Below, one piece after another: positions 24,290-33,049 of a stretch of 64,000 nt of DNA. This DNA is from Trissonchulus latispiculum (Eukaryota; Nematoda; Enoplea; Enoplida; Ironidae), in the NCBI GenBank assembly GCA_030248195.1, contig JASAND010021304.1, positions 62,001 through 126,000 on the forward strand, written 5' to 3'. The stretch's first letter is position 1. Each line of letters opens with the position of its first letter. Under the pieces are notes generated by a model. That model worked only from the letters and a program-made list of their open reading frames with translations. It was not told where the DNA came from and did not search any database. Made by a program: the position numbers and the translations under genes.

Positions 24290-24385
24290 AGCATGGTTTT
24301 CGCTTACCTCGCATAGTGCATATCATACTCGCTTATACATTGGAGTTTGCCCGCGTGGGTTCGAATCAGGAACCCACCTCCTCGA
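24290..24385 (+). repeat. tRNA-like SINE relic
   Basis: GCGTGGGTTCGAATCAGGAACCC (24,352-24,374) has a good B box (GGTTCGAATC) with T-arm pairing. The 5' half is degenerate, so this is a relic. Confidence 0.5.
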
Positions 24386-24723
24386 CAAAAAGTACACGTA
24401 ATCAGATTATATGATCTCAATACAATGTCAGAAGTCAAATCAAAATACCACATCACAATGAAAATCAAAAACTCGAAATTTTTAACCATTTCAGTTTAAA
24501 ACAACAACAACCAACTACGTTAGGGGTTGAACGGTTGTGGGGTCGTATTAAACAGAAATTACTAACACCACGTTATTACCTGTTATTAAAAAAGAGTACA
24601 TTATCGGTTTCTGATTTTAGTTTTGGTCATCTTTAGGGCCATCCGTAGACAAGTGGTAAAAATATCCAACCTGACACTATTTGTGTTTCCAACACAACCA
24701 GCTTAGGATAAGCCTACTTTCAG

Positions 24724-24894
24724 GTCTTAACTATCCTGCTGATTGGACTGGTTGGAGCCTTCTATCATCTCAGTCCCGCCTACACCTTTTTCATGATCAC
24801 GGATTGCTTTGATCTGTTCACCACGGCTTATTTGCACTTTGTCTGGTTCTTCCAGCTGAACAAGGAACCAACCAGTGTACCCTGGGATTTACTG
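24724..24894 (+). CDS. Tetraspan gene, first visible exon (57 codons)
   Basis: Acceptor ctactttcag before 24,724 and donor gtatgt after 24,894. Encodes two hydrophobic stretches and ends in ...VPWDLL. The phase at both ends is 0, so at least one coding exon must precede it. Confidence 0.7.
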
Positions 24895-26207
24895 GTATGT
24901 GTGCCTAATATCACCTTTGTTAACTGAAAATGGTAAAAAACTTAAAATGGTCACACCATTATGATTAATACAATAGTGATCATCAACTCTCTTTTTCAGT
25001 TTCTGTTCCAATGAAAATACTTATCAGTATTAGCACAAAACGTCTTATTTAAATATCTTTAAAATGCTTTTAAAGTTCACCACAACATTAGCTCGTATTA
25101 GCTCAGTAGTAGGGTGCTCTGATGAAGGTCCGTGGTGATGAAGCTCGGTTGTTCGGTTCTCAGACAGCTAGCCTAGTATTACGCTAATTTCAACGTGAAG
25201 CACTGGTATTTAAGTATGTTTGTGATCGATGTCAATACAGTCTGTCCATTTTAGATTAAAACTAAACATTTTAAACTGATGGTAAATTTTTGGGACACAA
25301 AGAGCTATGTATATTCAGATCACCAAAAGATCGATAAATCTGATGGTACTCGAAACTGCGGTGTTCAAAATCCTACCGAACATAATCAAGCATACAGGAC
25401 AACTGAGCCAGACCTGCTTCAGTGAAACTATATCATTTTGTAACACAGATCCTATTGCCATAATGCTTTCCTTCAACTCTCACTACACAGTTGTTTTTTT
25501 ACAGAACTTTGTCCAAAACGGTCTCCTGTCCGTGATGCACTTCATTTCCTTTATGATCGCCGCTATCGACGCAGCCGGATTCTCAAATGGTCACGCCTAC
25601 GTTGATCACGCTGGGTATATCGATAACCCGACCATCCTGAGTGTTTACTCGCGCATCTCCTACTCCCGAATCAGGGACTGTGTAGCTGCTGCTTCTGTAA
25701 GTGCTAGTATGTAGTCTGTGTCAGTATGTTCAAAAACTACAAACCGTAGCACTTCTAAATGCAAATTCCTGGGCTGCTCACTTACCCTGCTATCGTTGCT
25801 ATACAAGCTAGTGGCATAATATGCTTTTCTCTAGTCACATACTCTTGTGTATTATGTACTCTTGCTACTCCGAAATACATTCTAACCATATCTTAGATCA
25901 GTTTATAATCCAGCACAAAATCAATCCATTCAAGCAGACAAGAGTTTCTATTTTTGCCAATAATTTCTACTTTTTCTGTAGACAGGGCAGGCACGCAACT
26001 TTGCCGTTTTCAAGAACAACTACGTTTCATTTCATTTATTTTGTTTAATTTCAGGCATTTCACATCTTCATCACAGTAGTTCATGTTCTTAACCTGGTGA
26101 TGTCCTTTCTCACCTCTCGAGGTATCACTCTCAATCTGCCGCGTCCAGTGGTCCCGAAGGAGCCCGAAGTTACCACCGTCCATGTGGCTCCACCGACCAA
26201 TCCTTGA
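24724..26207 (+). CDS. Four-helix (tetraspan, MARVEL-like) membrane protein, 3' exons
   Basis: Three exons (24,724-24,894; 25,505-25,696; 26,055-26,207) join in phase 0 into 171 residues ending in TGA. Each is bounded by good AG acceptors and GT donors (gtatgt, gtaagt). Hydrophobic segments lie at about residues 1-17, 21-46, 62-85 and 122-142. A proline-rich cytosolic-type tail ends the protein. Between helices 3 and 4 is a hydrophilic loop with several Tyr, Asp and Arg. The length and spacing resemble MARVEL/tetraspan vesicle or junction proteins, but no diagnostic motif fixes the family. Codon use is richer in G+C than the flanks. The first exon(s), with the start codon, were not found upstream. 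No AATAAA lies close after the stop. The gene is real with good confidence; the family name is inference. Confidence 0.7.
25088..25178 (+). repeat. tRNA-derived SINE head inside intron
   Basis: TTAGCTCAGTAGTAGGGTGC is a clear polymerase III A box. A weak B box (GGTTGTTCGGTTCTC) follows at the expected distance. It lies in the intron between the first two visible exons of the tetraspan gene. Confidence 0.55.
25505..25696 (+). CDS. Tetraspan gene, second visible exon (64 codons)
   Basis: Acceptor ttttttacag, donor gtaagt. It begins NFVQNGLLSVMHFISFM (third hydrophobic segment) and carries the polar loop. A longer open frame runs upstream to 25,307, but the acceptor and the loss of coding character mark the exon start. 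Confidence 0.75.
26055..26207 (+). CDS. Tetraspan gene, last exon (50 codons + stop)
   Basis: Acceptor tttaatttcag. Encodes the fourth hydrophobic segment, then a tail rich in Pro, Val and Thr, ending in TGA at 26,205-26,207. Confidence 0.7.
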   Translation, partial: AFHIFITVVHVLNLVMSFLTSRGITLNLPRPVVPKEPEVTTVHVAPPTNP

Positions 26208-26262
26208 TTGATTAATCGATTAATTAATTAATTAATTAATTAATTAATTCTATTAATTCGAT
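26208..26262. repeat. (ATTA)n microsatellite
   Basis: Tandem attaatta units directly after the stop codon of the tetraspan gene. Confidence 0.9.
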
Positions 26263-26390
26263 TAATTGATAACCTTAAAAATTTACCACACCGTAATGCC
26301 TTTGTACCTTTCTGTAAACGTTTTTTGGCGCTTGCTACATACAGTATGCCACATTTCAGGTTATCTTCAAAAGGTTGAAATCAGTGTAAT

Positions 26391-26426
26391 CAAGAGTACA
26401 TAATAACTAGTTATTATGTACTCTTG
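26391..26426. repeat. Perfect 36-bp palindrome
   Basis: CAAGAGTACATAATAACT is followed at once by its exact reverse complement. The half-site word CAAGAGTACATAAT also occurs alone elsewhere in the window (for example 63,903, and around the hAT insertion at 5,340). Confidence 0.95.
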
Positions 26427-27310
26427 GTGTAATAGACTAGTCTCACAGTGCAAGCGATACAGGGGGTGTGATTATTCCTACAAATCATCCAACTAGAATT
26501 CACTCCTTGACTCTTTGCTTTTCACATCTTTCAATCCTGAATTCAACCTTTCATATGTTTTACTGTGTAAATATGAGCATTTTTGTATTGAATTTTTGCA
26601 ATTATATTGTGACTCAATTTTTGCATTTTGTTTCAAATATTCAAAATTTCAGTGCTGAACGTCTAGCGTTTCAAATCTTTTTGATTTCATAATTTTAAGT
26701 TAGAAACTTGAGCCTTGCAGTAAGCATTGCCCAAGGTGAAATTAATCAACTTGCAATTCAATCGGTTGTGTTCTAAATTTTCTGCTGTATACATTCAACT
26801 AAAGATTGTAATATTTAGTGCCGATATGCTGTAGTTTCTACTTATTATGTTTTGTACAAAGTATACATATTTTATGTCTTATAAGTTACGCACTAGTTGT
26901 CATGATGCCAAAGCAGGAAGGGACGTTATTCTACCAGAACCTCCGTTTTTATGTCTGTTCGCGTTTTCCTAAGTCCAACTGAAATGCACTCTGTGTCCAT
27001 TTCATCAAACTGTCTTGGAGATTTCGGGTAGCCTTCTAGTACAAGGATTGCAACTTATTCAGAAGTGAAGGAAGTTCCTAAGAAGACGCAGTGCTGTACA
27101 TTAGTTTAGGTAAAGGTTGATAATGGCGGTTTGGGAGGGTCCAGGATAAATCGCCAGCTCTGACAAGATAGAAGCATGTGTGCCTTAATTGCAGTATATA
27201 TTAGAAGAAGAGTAAGCCACTAGAGGGTTCCTTTTCGTTGCATTGCGTAAAGGTGGTCCGAAAGGTGGTCGGTTAAGCTAATACCATTTGGCGGACAAAG
27301 CATACCCTAC
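26427..27310. other. No gene recognised; probable 3' flank of tetraspan gene
   Basis: A+T-rich, with no recognisable repeat family and no supportable ORF. Confidence 0.4.
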
Positions 27311-27520
27311 CCACTCCTCGTTTCGTGGAATGGTGGAGGGGTGCTAAAAAGGTCCCCTTTGGTGGGGACTTCGAAAAAAGCTGAAGGGGGTCGCCAAAAC
27401 ATGCTTATATTAGCAAAATCTCATTGGCTGCTGATGATCTATATAAGGGGACCTTATCCTCACCGAAAGGGACCTCGTTTAACACACCCCTCCCACCATT
27501 AAACGGGGAGGGGTCCTTTT
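27311..27520. mobile_element. Foldback MITE, ~210 bp
   Basis: The left arm cactcctcgttt..aatggtggaggggtg...aaaggtcccctttggtgggg pairs with the right arm aggggacc..cctcaccgaaaggg...cacccctcccaccattaaacggggagg. Non-coding. The target duplication is not resolved. Confidence 0.7.
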
Positions 27521-29968
27521 TAAAAATACACTGTAGATTCCAAACCCTTGTGATACACACCTTACGAAATGCGAACTTTCATCCCGCTTAATTAAATTGG
27601 TCTATTAAAAGGACTATTAAAAGGCAATTACCTACAAAAGTGGAACTACTACTGAAACAAGAACCCAGATTACATCTCCCTGACAAATTTCTGAAACCAG
27701 CTTTTTCCTTTTGAAGAATATTGTTTCTATTTTCATTTTAACCTTTTTAAGTTTCAATCCTGCCCTTCCAAGCTTAGCTGTTCCACTTTGACAGGGTTTT
27801 TCGTGCTGAAATTATCACTCTAATATGTACAGCACACTAAAATCAGATTATGCTAAACCAGTTAGCAGATAAGCTTGAAAAATTGGTGGAAACTGCCACC
27901 TATAACAGTTTTTGAACATCTCAATACTAAACTGTATCTGTCACTGAAGTAAGGTACCGGTAGTCCTCCTTTTACTTCCTTTTTTGAAATCCAGTGGTTT
28001 CTAGGTGACTCTTTTGGCTCTTCCCCGGCATTGTTCTGAGCTTTACTTCCTAGTGCAGACAAAAACAAAATCTCATTTACAGAAGTGCACCTGTGTTCAC
28101 AATGAGAGTTTTGGTTGAATTTATAGACTTTGGAAAACACCTCGTGACAATGATTTACCAGGTTCCGAATATCCGATTCATAAAAAGTATCAGGTAAAGT
28201 AATAGGGTAAAATTTTTCAACTCTGTTAACAGAGATGGTGAGTTTAAATGATTAAATGAAGGCAAAACTCATTCATCTCTTACCAGGATTGAGTTAATTT
28301 TAACTCTTTTAACTCGTTTAACTACTCTCTGGACCGCCATGTTTAGCTCTTGGGAATCAGTTGAAGCAGATACATCATATCAAGGAAATGATACATTAAT
28401 TCGATAAAATGAAATTGGGAAATACCATTTCATTTGCGTCCACTGGATAAAATCGTCTCAGTAGGAATTTAAGCTGTCGAAGGAAATAATTAGTAAATTA
28501 ATTAATTAATGAACTAATATAGCATATATTATTAGTTAATTGATTAATTAATTATTTTTTTATTAGTTCAAGTTTGATTTTGCGTGCTTTTAGAAATCTT
28601 TATATAAGGCAAGTTTCTGCTTTATTTTAGACGTGTCGTTCAGTCTAAAATAATTCCGACTTGCTAACCCTTTTTAACCTTTTAACAAGACAGCTTCGAA
28701 ATCTCTGCAATTCTATTAAATGTATTACTCCCACGCTTAGGGCTCATCTCAACTCCGTTAAGAATCTAAATTTGGACAGCTACTCCAGCTCTTGTCCAGC
28801 TTTGAAAAATTGCTTCTAAGTTTTTACCTTTTCTACAGAAATCTTTTAATGTTGAAGTTGACAGTGTAACTGTCACATAACCGCCTTCGGGCTTATAAAC
28901 TGTGGGCGCAAAAACGATTAATCTAATTTTAACCCGTTTTAACCCATCGAAAGGTTTCTTAGAAATGCTCGATTTCTCCGATTTTAGCTCAGACCTAAAT
29001 TGTAATACAGGTTGACACTTTTCTGCTGCATTCTCTTAAATTATGACTCTGAAAGCAATTAATCATAAACACCTGCAGCTCCTACAAGTCCTCCCTACTT
29101 TCTTAGAAAAGCTCAAACCTAGGTAGGTATAACACAACATTTATTATGTACGTCAGTACCAACCAAGAGAGCTGTTGCTTTACAGCTGAGACCCCTCTCA
29201 CAATTCAATTGAATCCTAAAACAACCTTTTCAGCCAACATATAGAGGTCTTTGTTTTTCTGTGTTTACGTCTTTCTATAGAAAATTGTTGTTTAAATTTA
29301 ATTAAAACGTTACCTCTGCAGAAGTAGCTGGGGTTCAAAAACTTTTGTAGTGTATGGCTGGAATGGTTAGATAATTCTTTAATCCTCATTGGTCCTTTGT
29401 AAATCATATGTACGTAACAGACAAACTACTACTTTCAAAAAATCCGGCTCGTCCTCATCTCTATGTCAAATACGGTTAGGGAGCGCATAAGACAATGTCT
29501 TAAATTACAAATCAGTTTGTAAGATAGCATATGTGGTGAATCCTTTCTATCCTTGACATGTGTAATGAAGTGGGTAAGATCAGGATTCCAAATTCCGCAA
29601 CAGTCTATCACGACTGACTCTGGGTATTAACCACTTCGAGTACACGGAAGGCAGACGCGTTTATCGGTGAGGATAAACTTAGGCACAGGATCTTCGGAAG
29701 GTGATTTGTCCAAAACCAAAGATTCCTTGCGGTCAACCTGGATGGGGTCTAGGCGTGAGTTCGTTTGATGAGAATAGGGATCCAAGGGATATCAGTGACA
29801 AGCGGGGTCGACACTTGCCGTTTCTGAATAGGAGAATCAGGTCTGTATCAAAGAACACTGATTGAGAATCTTGATTGCCAAATCAAGATTCTAGCACGAT
29901 GATGATGATGATGTCTTTGTCGGGACCAAAGGTTTGATTTGGAGGAGTAATTAAGGAGGAAAATTAAT
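27521..29968. other. No gene recognised
   Basis: About 2.4 kb without a supportable gene. It has a gagttaa-type cluster at 28,283-28,325, an A+T-rich attaattaatt area at 28,490-28,555, and a short (GAT)n at 29,897-29,915. Confidence 0.4.
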
Positions 29969-30136
29969 TGAGGGGGGGGTTGGGAGGGGGTTTTCGGGGG
30001 TGTGGACCCCTTCACTTGGGGGTGTGGACCCCCATTTGGGAGGGGGTTTTGGGGTTGTGGACCCCTTTTTGGGAGGGGGTTTTAGGGGTATGTGGACCCC
30101 TTTCTGGGAGGGGGTTACTGGGGTTGTGGACCCCTG
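29969..30136 (+). repeat. ~34-bp minisatellite
   Basis: Four to five copies of a unit reading gggagggggtttt.ggggt.tgtggaccccttt. Overlapping proline-rich ORFs on both strands come from the repeat. Confidence 0.9.
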
Positions 30137-30850
30137 TTGACCCATGTCCGGAACCACGGTCGACCCAAGGTCAAATTTAAAAGTTGATCAATTTCGCCCG
30201 GAAAAGTTAATCTAGGGGGTTTTCGAGGTCGTAGATTTCAAAAATGACCTTTGTTTTGGACTAGAATCAAAGCTCCGTGCTGTGTTGCGTGCTGTACATG
30301 TCCGGAACCATGGTCGACCCAAGTTCAAATTTAAAAGTTGTTCAATTTCGCCCGGAAAACTTTATCTAGGGGGTTTTCGAGGTCGTAGATTTCGAAAATG
30401 GCCTTTGTTTTGGACTAGAATCAAAGCTCCGTGCTGTGTTGCGTGCTGCACATGTCCGGAACCATGGTCGACCCAAGGTCAAATTTAAAAGTTGATCAAT
30501 TTCGCCCGGAAAACTTTATCTAGGGGGTTTTTGAGGTCGTAGAATCCAAAAATGACCTTAGATTTTTGCTAGAATCAAAGCTCCGTGCTGTATGTACATG
30601 TCCGGAACCACGGTCGACCCATCGTCAAATTCAAACCTTGTCCATTTTCGTTCGGAAAACTTTATCTAGGGGGTTTTCAGGGTCGAGGATTTCAAAAATG
30701 ACCTTCGTTTTGAGCTAGAATCAAAGCTCCGTGCTATTCTGCGTGCTGTACATGTCCGGTCGACCCATGGTCAAATTCCAACCTTGTCCATTTTCGTTCG
30801 GAAAACTTTATCTAGGGGTTTTTGGGGTCGTAGAATCTAAAAATGGCCTC
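30137..30850 (+). repeat. ~154-bp tandem satellite, 4.6 copies
   Basis: Units start at CATGTCCGG near 30,142, 30,297, 30,451, 30,597 and 30,751 (periods 155, 154, 146, 154). Each contains ggtcgacccaaggtcaaatt, tttcgcccggaaaactttat and gaatcaaagctccgtgctgt. It directly abuts the ORF cassette that follows. Confidence 0.95.
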
Positions 30851-30947
30851 AGAATGTGGCTCCTGTGGGTGACCCGTGATCAAGCATATTTTTGGGGTTA
30901 CAACTGTGAACAAAACTAACACTGCTTGCCCATAGCGGCGGATGTCT

Positions 30948-30953
30948 TTTATT
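30948..30953 (-). terminator. Poly(A) signal candidate for the ORF cassette
   Basis: AATAAA on the minus strand, about 130 bp after the stop codon of the last cassette ORF and after the iteron array. Confidence 0.45.
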
Positions 30954-30996
30954 GGTAAAAACATTGTACAACAACAACAACTACTGTTCATAATTA

Positions 30997-31060
30997 ACTG
31001 TACAACAAGGACACTGTACAACAAGAACACTGTACAACAAGGACACTGTACAACAAAAAT
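30997..31060. repeat. Four 16-bp iterons
   Basis: Exactly phased copies of ACTGTACAACAAGGAC (variants ..AAGAAC, ..AAAAAT) at 30,997, 31,013, 31,029 and 31,045. They lie within 25 bp of the 3' end of the last cassette ORF. Iteron arrays of this kind can be binding sites for a replication or partition protein, but a simple minisatellite is equally possible. Confidence 0.85.
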
Positions 31061-31081
31061 ATGGTACAATGACAAGAATGT

Positions 31082-31612
31082 TCAATAACAGTGAAACCAA
31101 TGTGTAGTCTTCAAGTATGTCTGTAGCAACTGTTCTGCGCGGTATCGGGAGCAATGTCGTCTATCTTGCGATGGCATTTGGGCATGAAACCAGCAAGGCA
31201 CCTCGCCAACATCTGACATATCACCGAAAGCCAGGAACCCCAAATGCTTGCTAGCATCGTAGACAATAATGTTGAGTTTATTGCTTGCCAGAGCGTGTTG
31301 TAGTCGCTGATATTGTGTGGCTCCATAGGTAATTACCACATCCACCCCGTATCGGTGAATCACTCTGCACACCTTCTCCATCATAAATGGGCATGTAACA
31401 ATAATTGGAGTGTTACTGCCATTCCTAAATCTGTAGAATATCGCCTGTCGATGAAAGGACATCAAATGAAATTGCAATGGAGGTAGTGGGATAAACGTTT
31501 CGTGGACAGTATTTCCATTGGGTAGCAGTACTAATACCGTCATTTCCGTTGTAACGTCGTCCATCTTATGTAAGTCATTTGAAACCAACGTAACAAAAGC
31601 AATTGTAGTCAT
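31082..31612 (-). CDS. Cassette ORF D: MAEL-like (RNase H fold) candidate, 176 aa
   Basis: An intact intronless frame from ATG at 31,612 to TGA at 31,082. It has soluble, gene-like composition with no low complexity. I see an arrangement like the Maelstrom (MAEL) domain: E23 in an E-x-x-V-x-V-x-L strand followed by TFIPLPP, then a central helix-strand region with VVITYGATQY (92-101) and IIVYDASKHLG (115-125), and finally C140-x2-H143...H153-C154 with a helix SRYRAEQLLQTYL. MAEL domains carry a Glu-Cys-His-Cys set on a DnaQ/RNase H-like fold and act with the piRNA pathway. The match is by eye only; a generic 3'-5' exonuclease-like fold or an unrelated protein remains possible. It is last of four head-to-tail ORFs. 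TATA-like and palindromic sites lie about 170-210 bp upstream, and an AATAAA lies downstream. Confidence 0.55.
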   Translation of the reverse strand: MTTIAFVTLVSNDLHKMDDVTTEMTVLVLLPNGNTVHETFIPLPPLQFHLMSFHRQAIFYRFRNGSNTPIIVTCPFMMEKVCRVIHRYGVDVVITYGATQYQRLQHALASNKLNIIVYDASKHLGFLAFGDMSDVGEVPCWFHAQMPSQDRRHCSRYRAEQLLQTYLKTTHWFHCY

Positions 31613-31696
31613 GGTCGTTGCACACGTTAAACTGATGCAAGAGACAAACCCGCGCTCAACACTGCCTCAGGACATAACGACAGGGCAAAACTTGTT

Positions 31697-31702
31697 TTTA
31701 TT
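31697..31702 (-). terminator. Poly(A) signal candidate after ORF C
   Basis: AATAAA on minus, about 125 bp beyond the ORF C stop and 85 bp before the ORF D start. This would allow separate transcripts for C and D. Confidence 0.35.
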
Positions 31703-31779
31703 GATTGTGCGTCATCACTTTAAACTAGATAAAACCGGTTATGCATCATCATTTAAAACAATGAGTATCTTGGTCTAAA

Positions 31780-31818
31780 CGCCAATTGGCGGAAACCTCG
31801 GTTGAGGTTTATTTATAG
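31780..31818 (-). promoter_or_regulatory. Palindrome cluster with E2F-like and TATA-like sites
   Basis: In 39 bp there are the palindrome CGCCAATTGGCG (31,780-31,791), an E2F-like word TTGGCGGAAA (31,786-31,795), the interrupted palindrome ACCTC-ggtt-GAGGT (31,795-31,808) and, on minus, CTATAAATA (31,810-31,818). The group lies in the gap between ORF C and ORF D, pointing toward D. The function (promoter or replication control) is inference. The motifs themselves are plain. Confidence 0.5.
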
Positions 31819-31825
31819 TCTTCTC

Positions 31826-32104
31826 TTAAGTCGAATCCTTGATGTAGGTTACATAGAGCTCTACCATAGGTTTCTTGTTGAGCATCATAGCGACTTCCCG
31901 TTTAGGGAAGTGCTCGACGTCCGTCAATCCGATTGGTACCAAGCTACCGGTGCCGGTGTTGACAATCATTGACACTTTGCTCTTTCCATTTAGGAGCTGC
32001 TCCAGTCTTCCGAGCCAGCTTTCGCTGTTCATCAGCACTCGATCATCAATTTGAATCCAAATCAAACCAAAGTTTGATTCTCTATGTTCGTAGGCATAAA
32101 TCAT
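31826..32104 (-). CDS. Cassette ORF C, unknown, 92 aa
   Basis: Starts at the first ATG (32,104). A longer frame exists upstream only with a non-ATG start at 32,143. About 50 bp upstream on minus is TATAAAGG (in 32,154-32,160), a normal core-promoter distance. The product is a small mixed alpha/beta protein with W-x-x-R-L-E-Q-L-L and a GTGSLVPIGL stretch. I recognise no family. It follows ORF B by 61 bp. Confidence 0.5.
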   Translation of the reverse strand: MIYAYEHRESNFGLIWIQIDDRVLMNSESWLGRLEQLLNGKSKVSMIVNTGTGSLVPIGLTDVEHFPKREVAMMLNKKPMVELYVTYIKDST

Positions 32105-32153
32105 TGTGGTTGTTTGTTGTCTTTTGTAGCTTACAATCTCCAATGCGCCAACC

Positions 32154-32170
32154 CTTTATATTAATTTAGA
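32154..32170 (-). promoter_or_regulatory. 17-bp motif TCTAAATTAATATAAAG, copy 1 (TATA)
   Basis: On the minus strand TCTAAATTAATATAAAG contains the TAA stop of ORF B and a TATA box for ORF C. The identical 17 bases occur on the plus strand at 32,912-32,928, so the two copies form an inverted pair around ORFs A and B. Confidence 0.6.
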
Positions 32171-32627
32171 AGTGTCCAGCAAGAATTCGCTTGATTACAG
32201 TCAAATCATTGTGATCGGTGAATTTGACTTCTTCCACTTTGTCGTAGACATAGGTTAGTCGTCGATTTTCGTCATAGCAATATTCAATGCAGTGGTCCCA
32301 GTCCAGGTAGTGACATCCAGACATGTTGTGCTTGGTGCTGTTCGCTTCTCTACACAAATGCAAATTACAATCAGACAGTCGATGATACAGGCTTCGCCCT
32401 TTGTTTGGGTGAAGAGTTAGTACAGTGTCATTTGACATTGTGATTATTACATCTCGGTCGCACATGGTAACATTGAAATCATTAATGGCGTAGTGTACAT
32501 CACAAGCTGTCGCAAAAACTAGTATGTTGATTGCTAGTATCAAATCATTGTGCAATATCCTTATTGTTATATCATTAACACATTCCTCTGTCGTTCTTTT
32601 TATTAACACTCGGAAACGTGATGTCAT
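32166..32627 (-). CDS. Cassette ORF B, unknown, 153 aa
   Basis: Begins with ATG at 32,627, one base after the TGA of ORF A (TGA-A-ATG). A longer frame to 32,690 would need GTG. The protein has a hydrophobic stretch at about residues 27-45 (LILAINILVFATAC). Its second half is rich in Cys and His (SDCNLHLC, SGCHYLDWDHCIEYC) and could be disulfide-bonded or metal-binding. The family is not recognised. The one-base spacing to ORF A suggests coupled termination and reinitiation, or separate overlapping transcripts. Confidence 0.5.
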   Translation of the reverse strand: MTSRFRVLIKRTTEECVNDITIRILHNDLILAINILVFATACDVHYAINDFNVTMCDRDVIITMSNDTVLTLHPNKGRSLYHRLSDCNLHLCREANSTKHNMSGCHYLDWDHCIEYCYDENRRLTYVYDKVEEVKFTDHNDLTVIKRILAGHF

Positions 32628-32628
32628 T

Positions 32629-32910
32629 TCACGATTGTCTGTATTTTTGTAACCATCGGTGACCACAATGAGTGTAGATACAAATGGCACACCATATGTC
32701 TACCACATTGTGATTTAGTTGTTGTTCAGTCGTCAAGTTTCTGCAGAATTCAATGTACACGTGAATCCTAGATACAGTCACTTGATTGAATAGATGATCA
32801 CAAATCTTCATTAGCGTATCAAGTGTGGGATTTGCATCCTTAGCCATCCGTCGTAATTCTGAATTTGAAATAGTCGTACAGTGCTTAACATAATGTAATA
32901 CCTTGTCCAT
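32629..32910 (-). CDS. Cassette ORF A, unknown, 93 aa
   Basis: Starts with ATG at 32,910, just inside the inverted 17-bp motif. The open frame continues upstream to 33,075 but there it is antisense to a Penelope-type element, so the 93-residue version is preferred. The protein is small, helical-looking and Cys/His-containing, ending LTTEQQLNHNVVDIWCAICI... then a basic tail. No family is recognised. The sequence before the ATG (ctttatattaatttag) could also act as a 3' splice site, which would make this an exon of a host gene; no partner exon was found. Confidence 0.45.
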   Translation of the reverse strand: MDKVLHYVKHCTTISNSELRRMAKDANPTLDTLMKICDHLFNQVTVSRIHVYIEFCRNLTTEQQLNHNVVDIWCAICIYTHCGHRWLQKYRQS

Positions 32911-32911
32911 G

Positions 32912-32928
32912 TCTAAATTAATATAAAG
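32912..32928 (+). promoter_or_regulatory. 17-bp motif TCTAAATTAATATAAAG, copy 2
   Basis: Identical to copy 1 but on the opposite strand. TATAAAG here points rightward, away from ORF A, one base before the ORF A start codon on the other strand. It is either a divergent promoter or a boundary repeat of the cassette. Confidence 0.55.
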
Positions 32929-33049
32929 ACAGTAAGTATAGGTATGCATGTAAGTATAAACACAGAAATGGAAGTAAAGTGTATGCTTTTTATTGGCACA
33001 GTGGTGGCCTGTGTCACTATTATAACGATCACAACATTTAGTTTTCTGC

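Noticed and set aside
25307..25504. Upstream part of a 135-codon open frame before the second tetraspan exon
   Set aside because: A strong acceptor at 25,501-25,504 and the loss of coding character place it in the intron.
27862..28140. 92-codon minus-strand ORF
   Set aside because: No recognisable domain and no splice or promoter context. Its length is within chance expectation for this much sequence.
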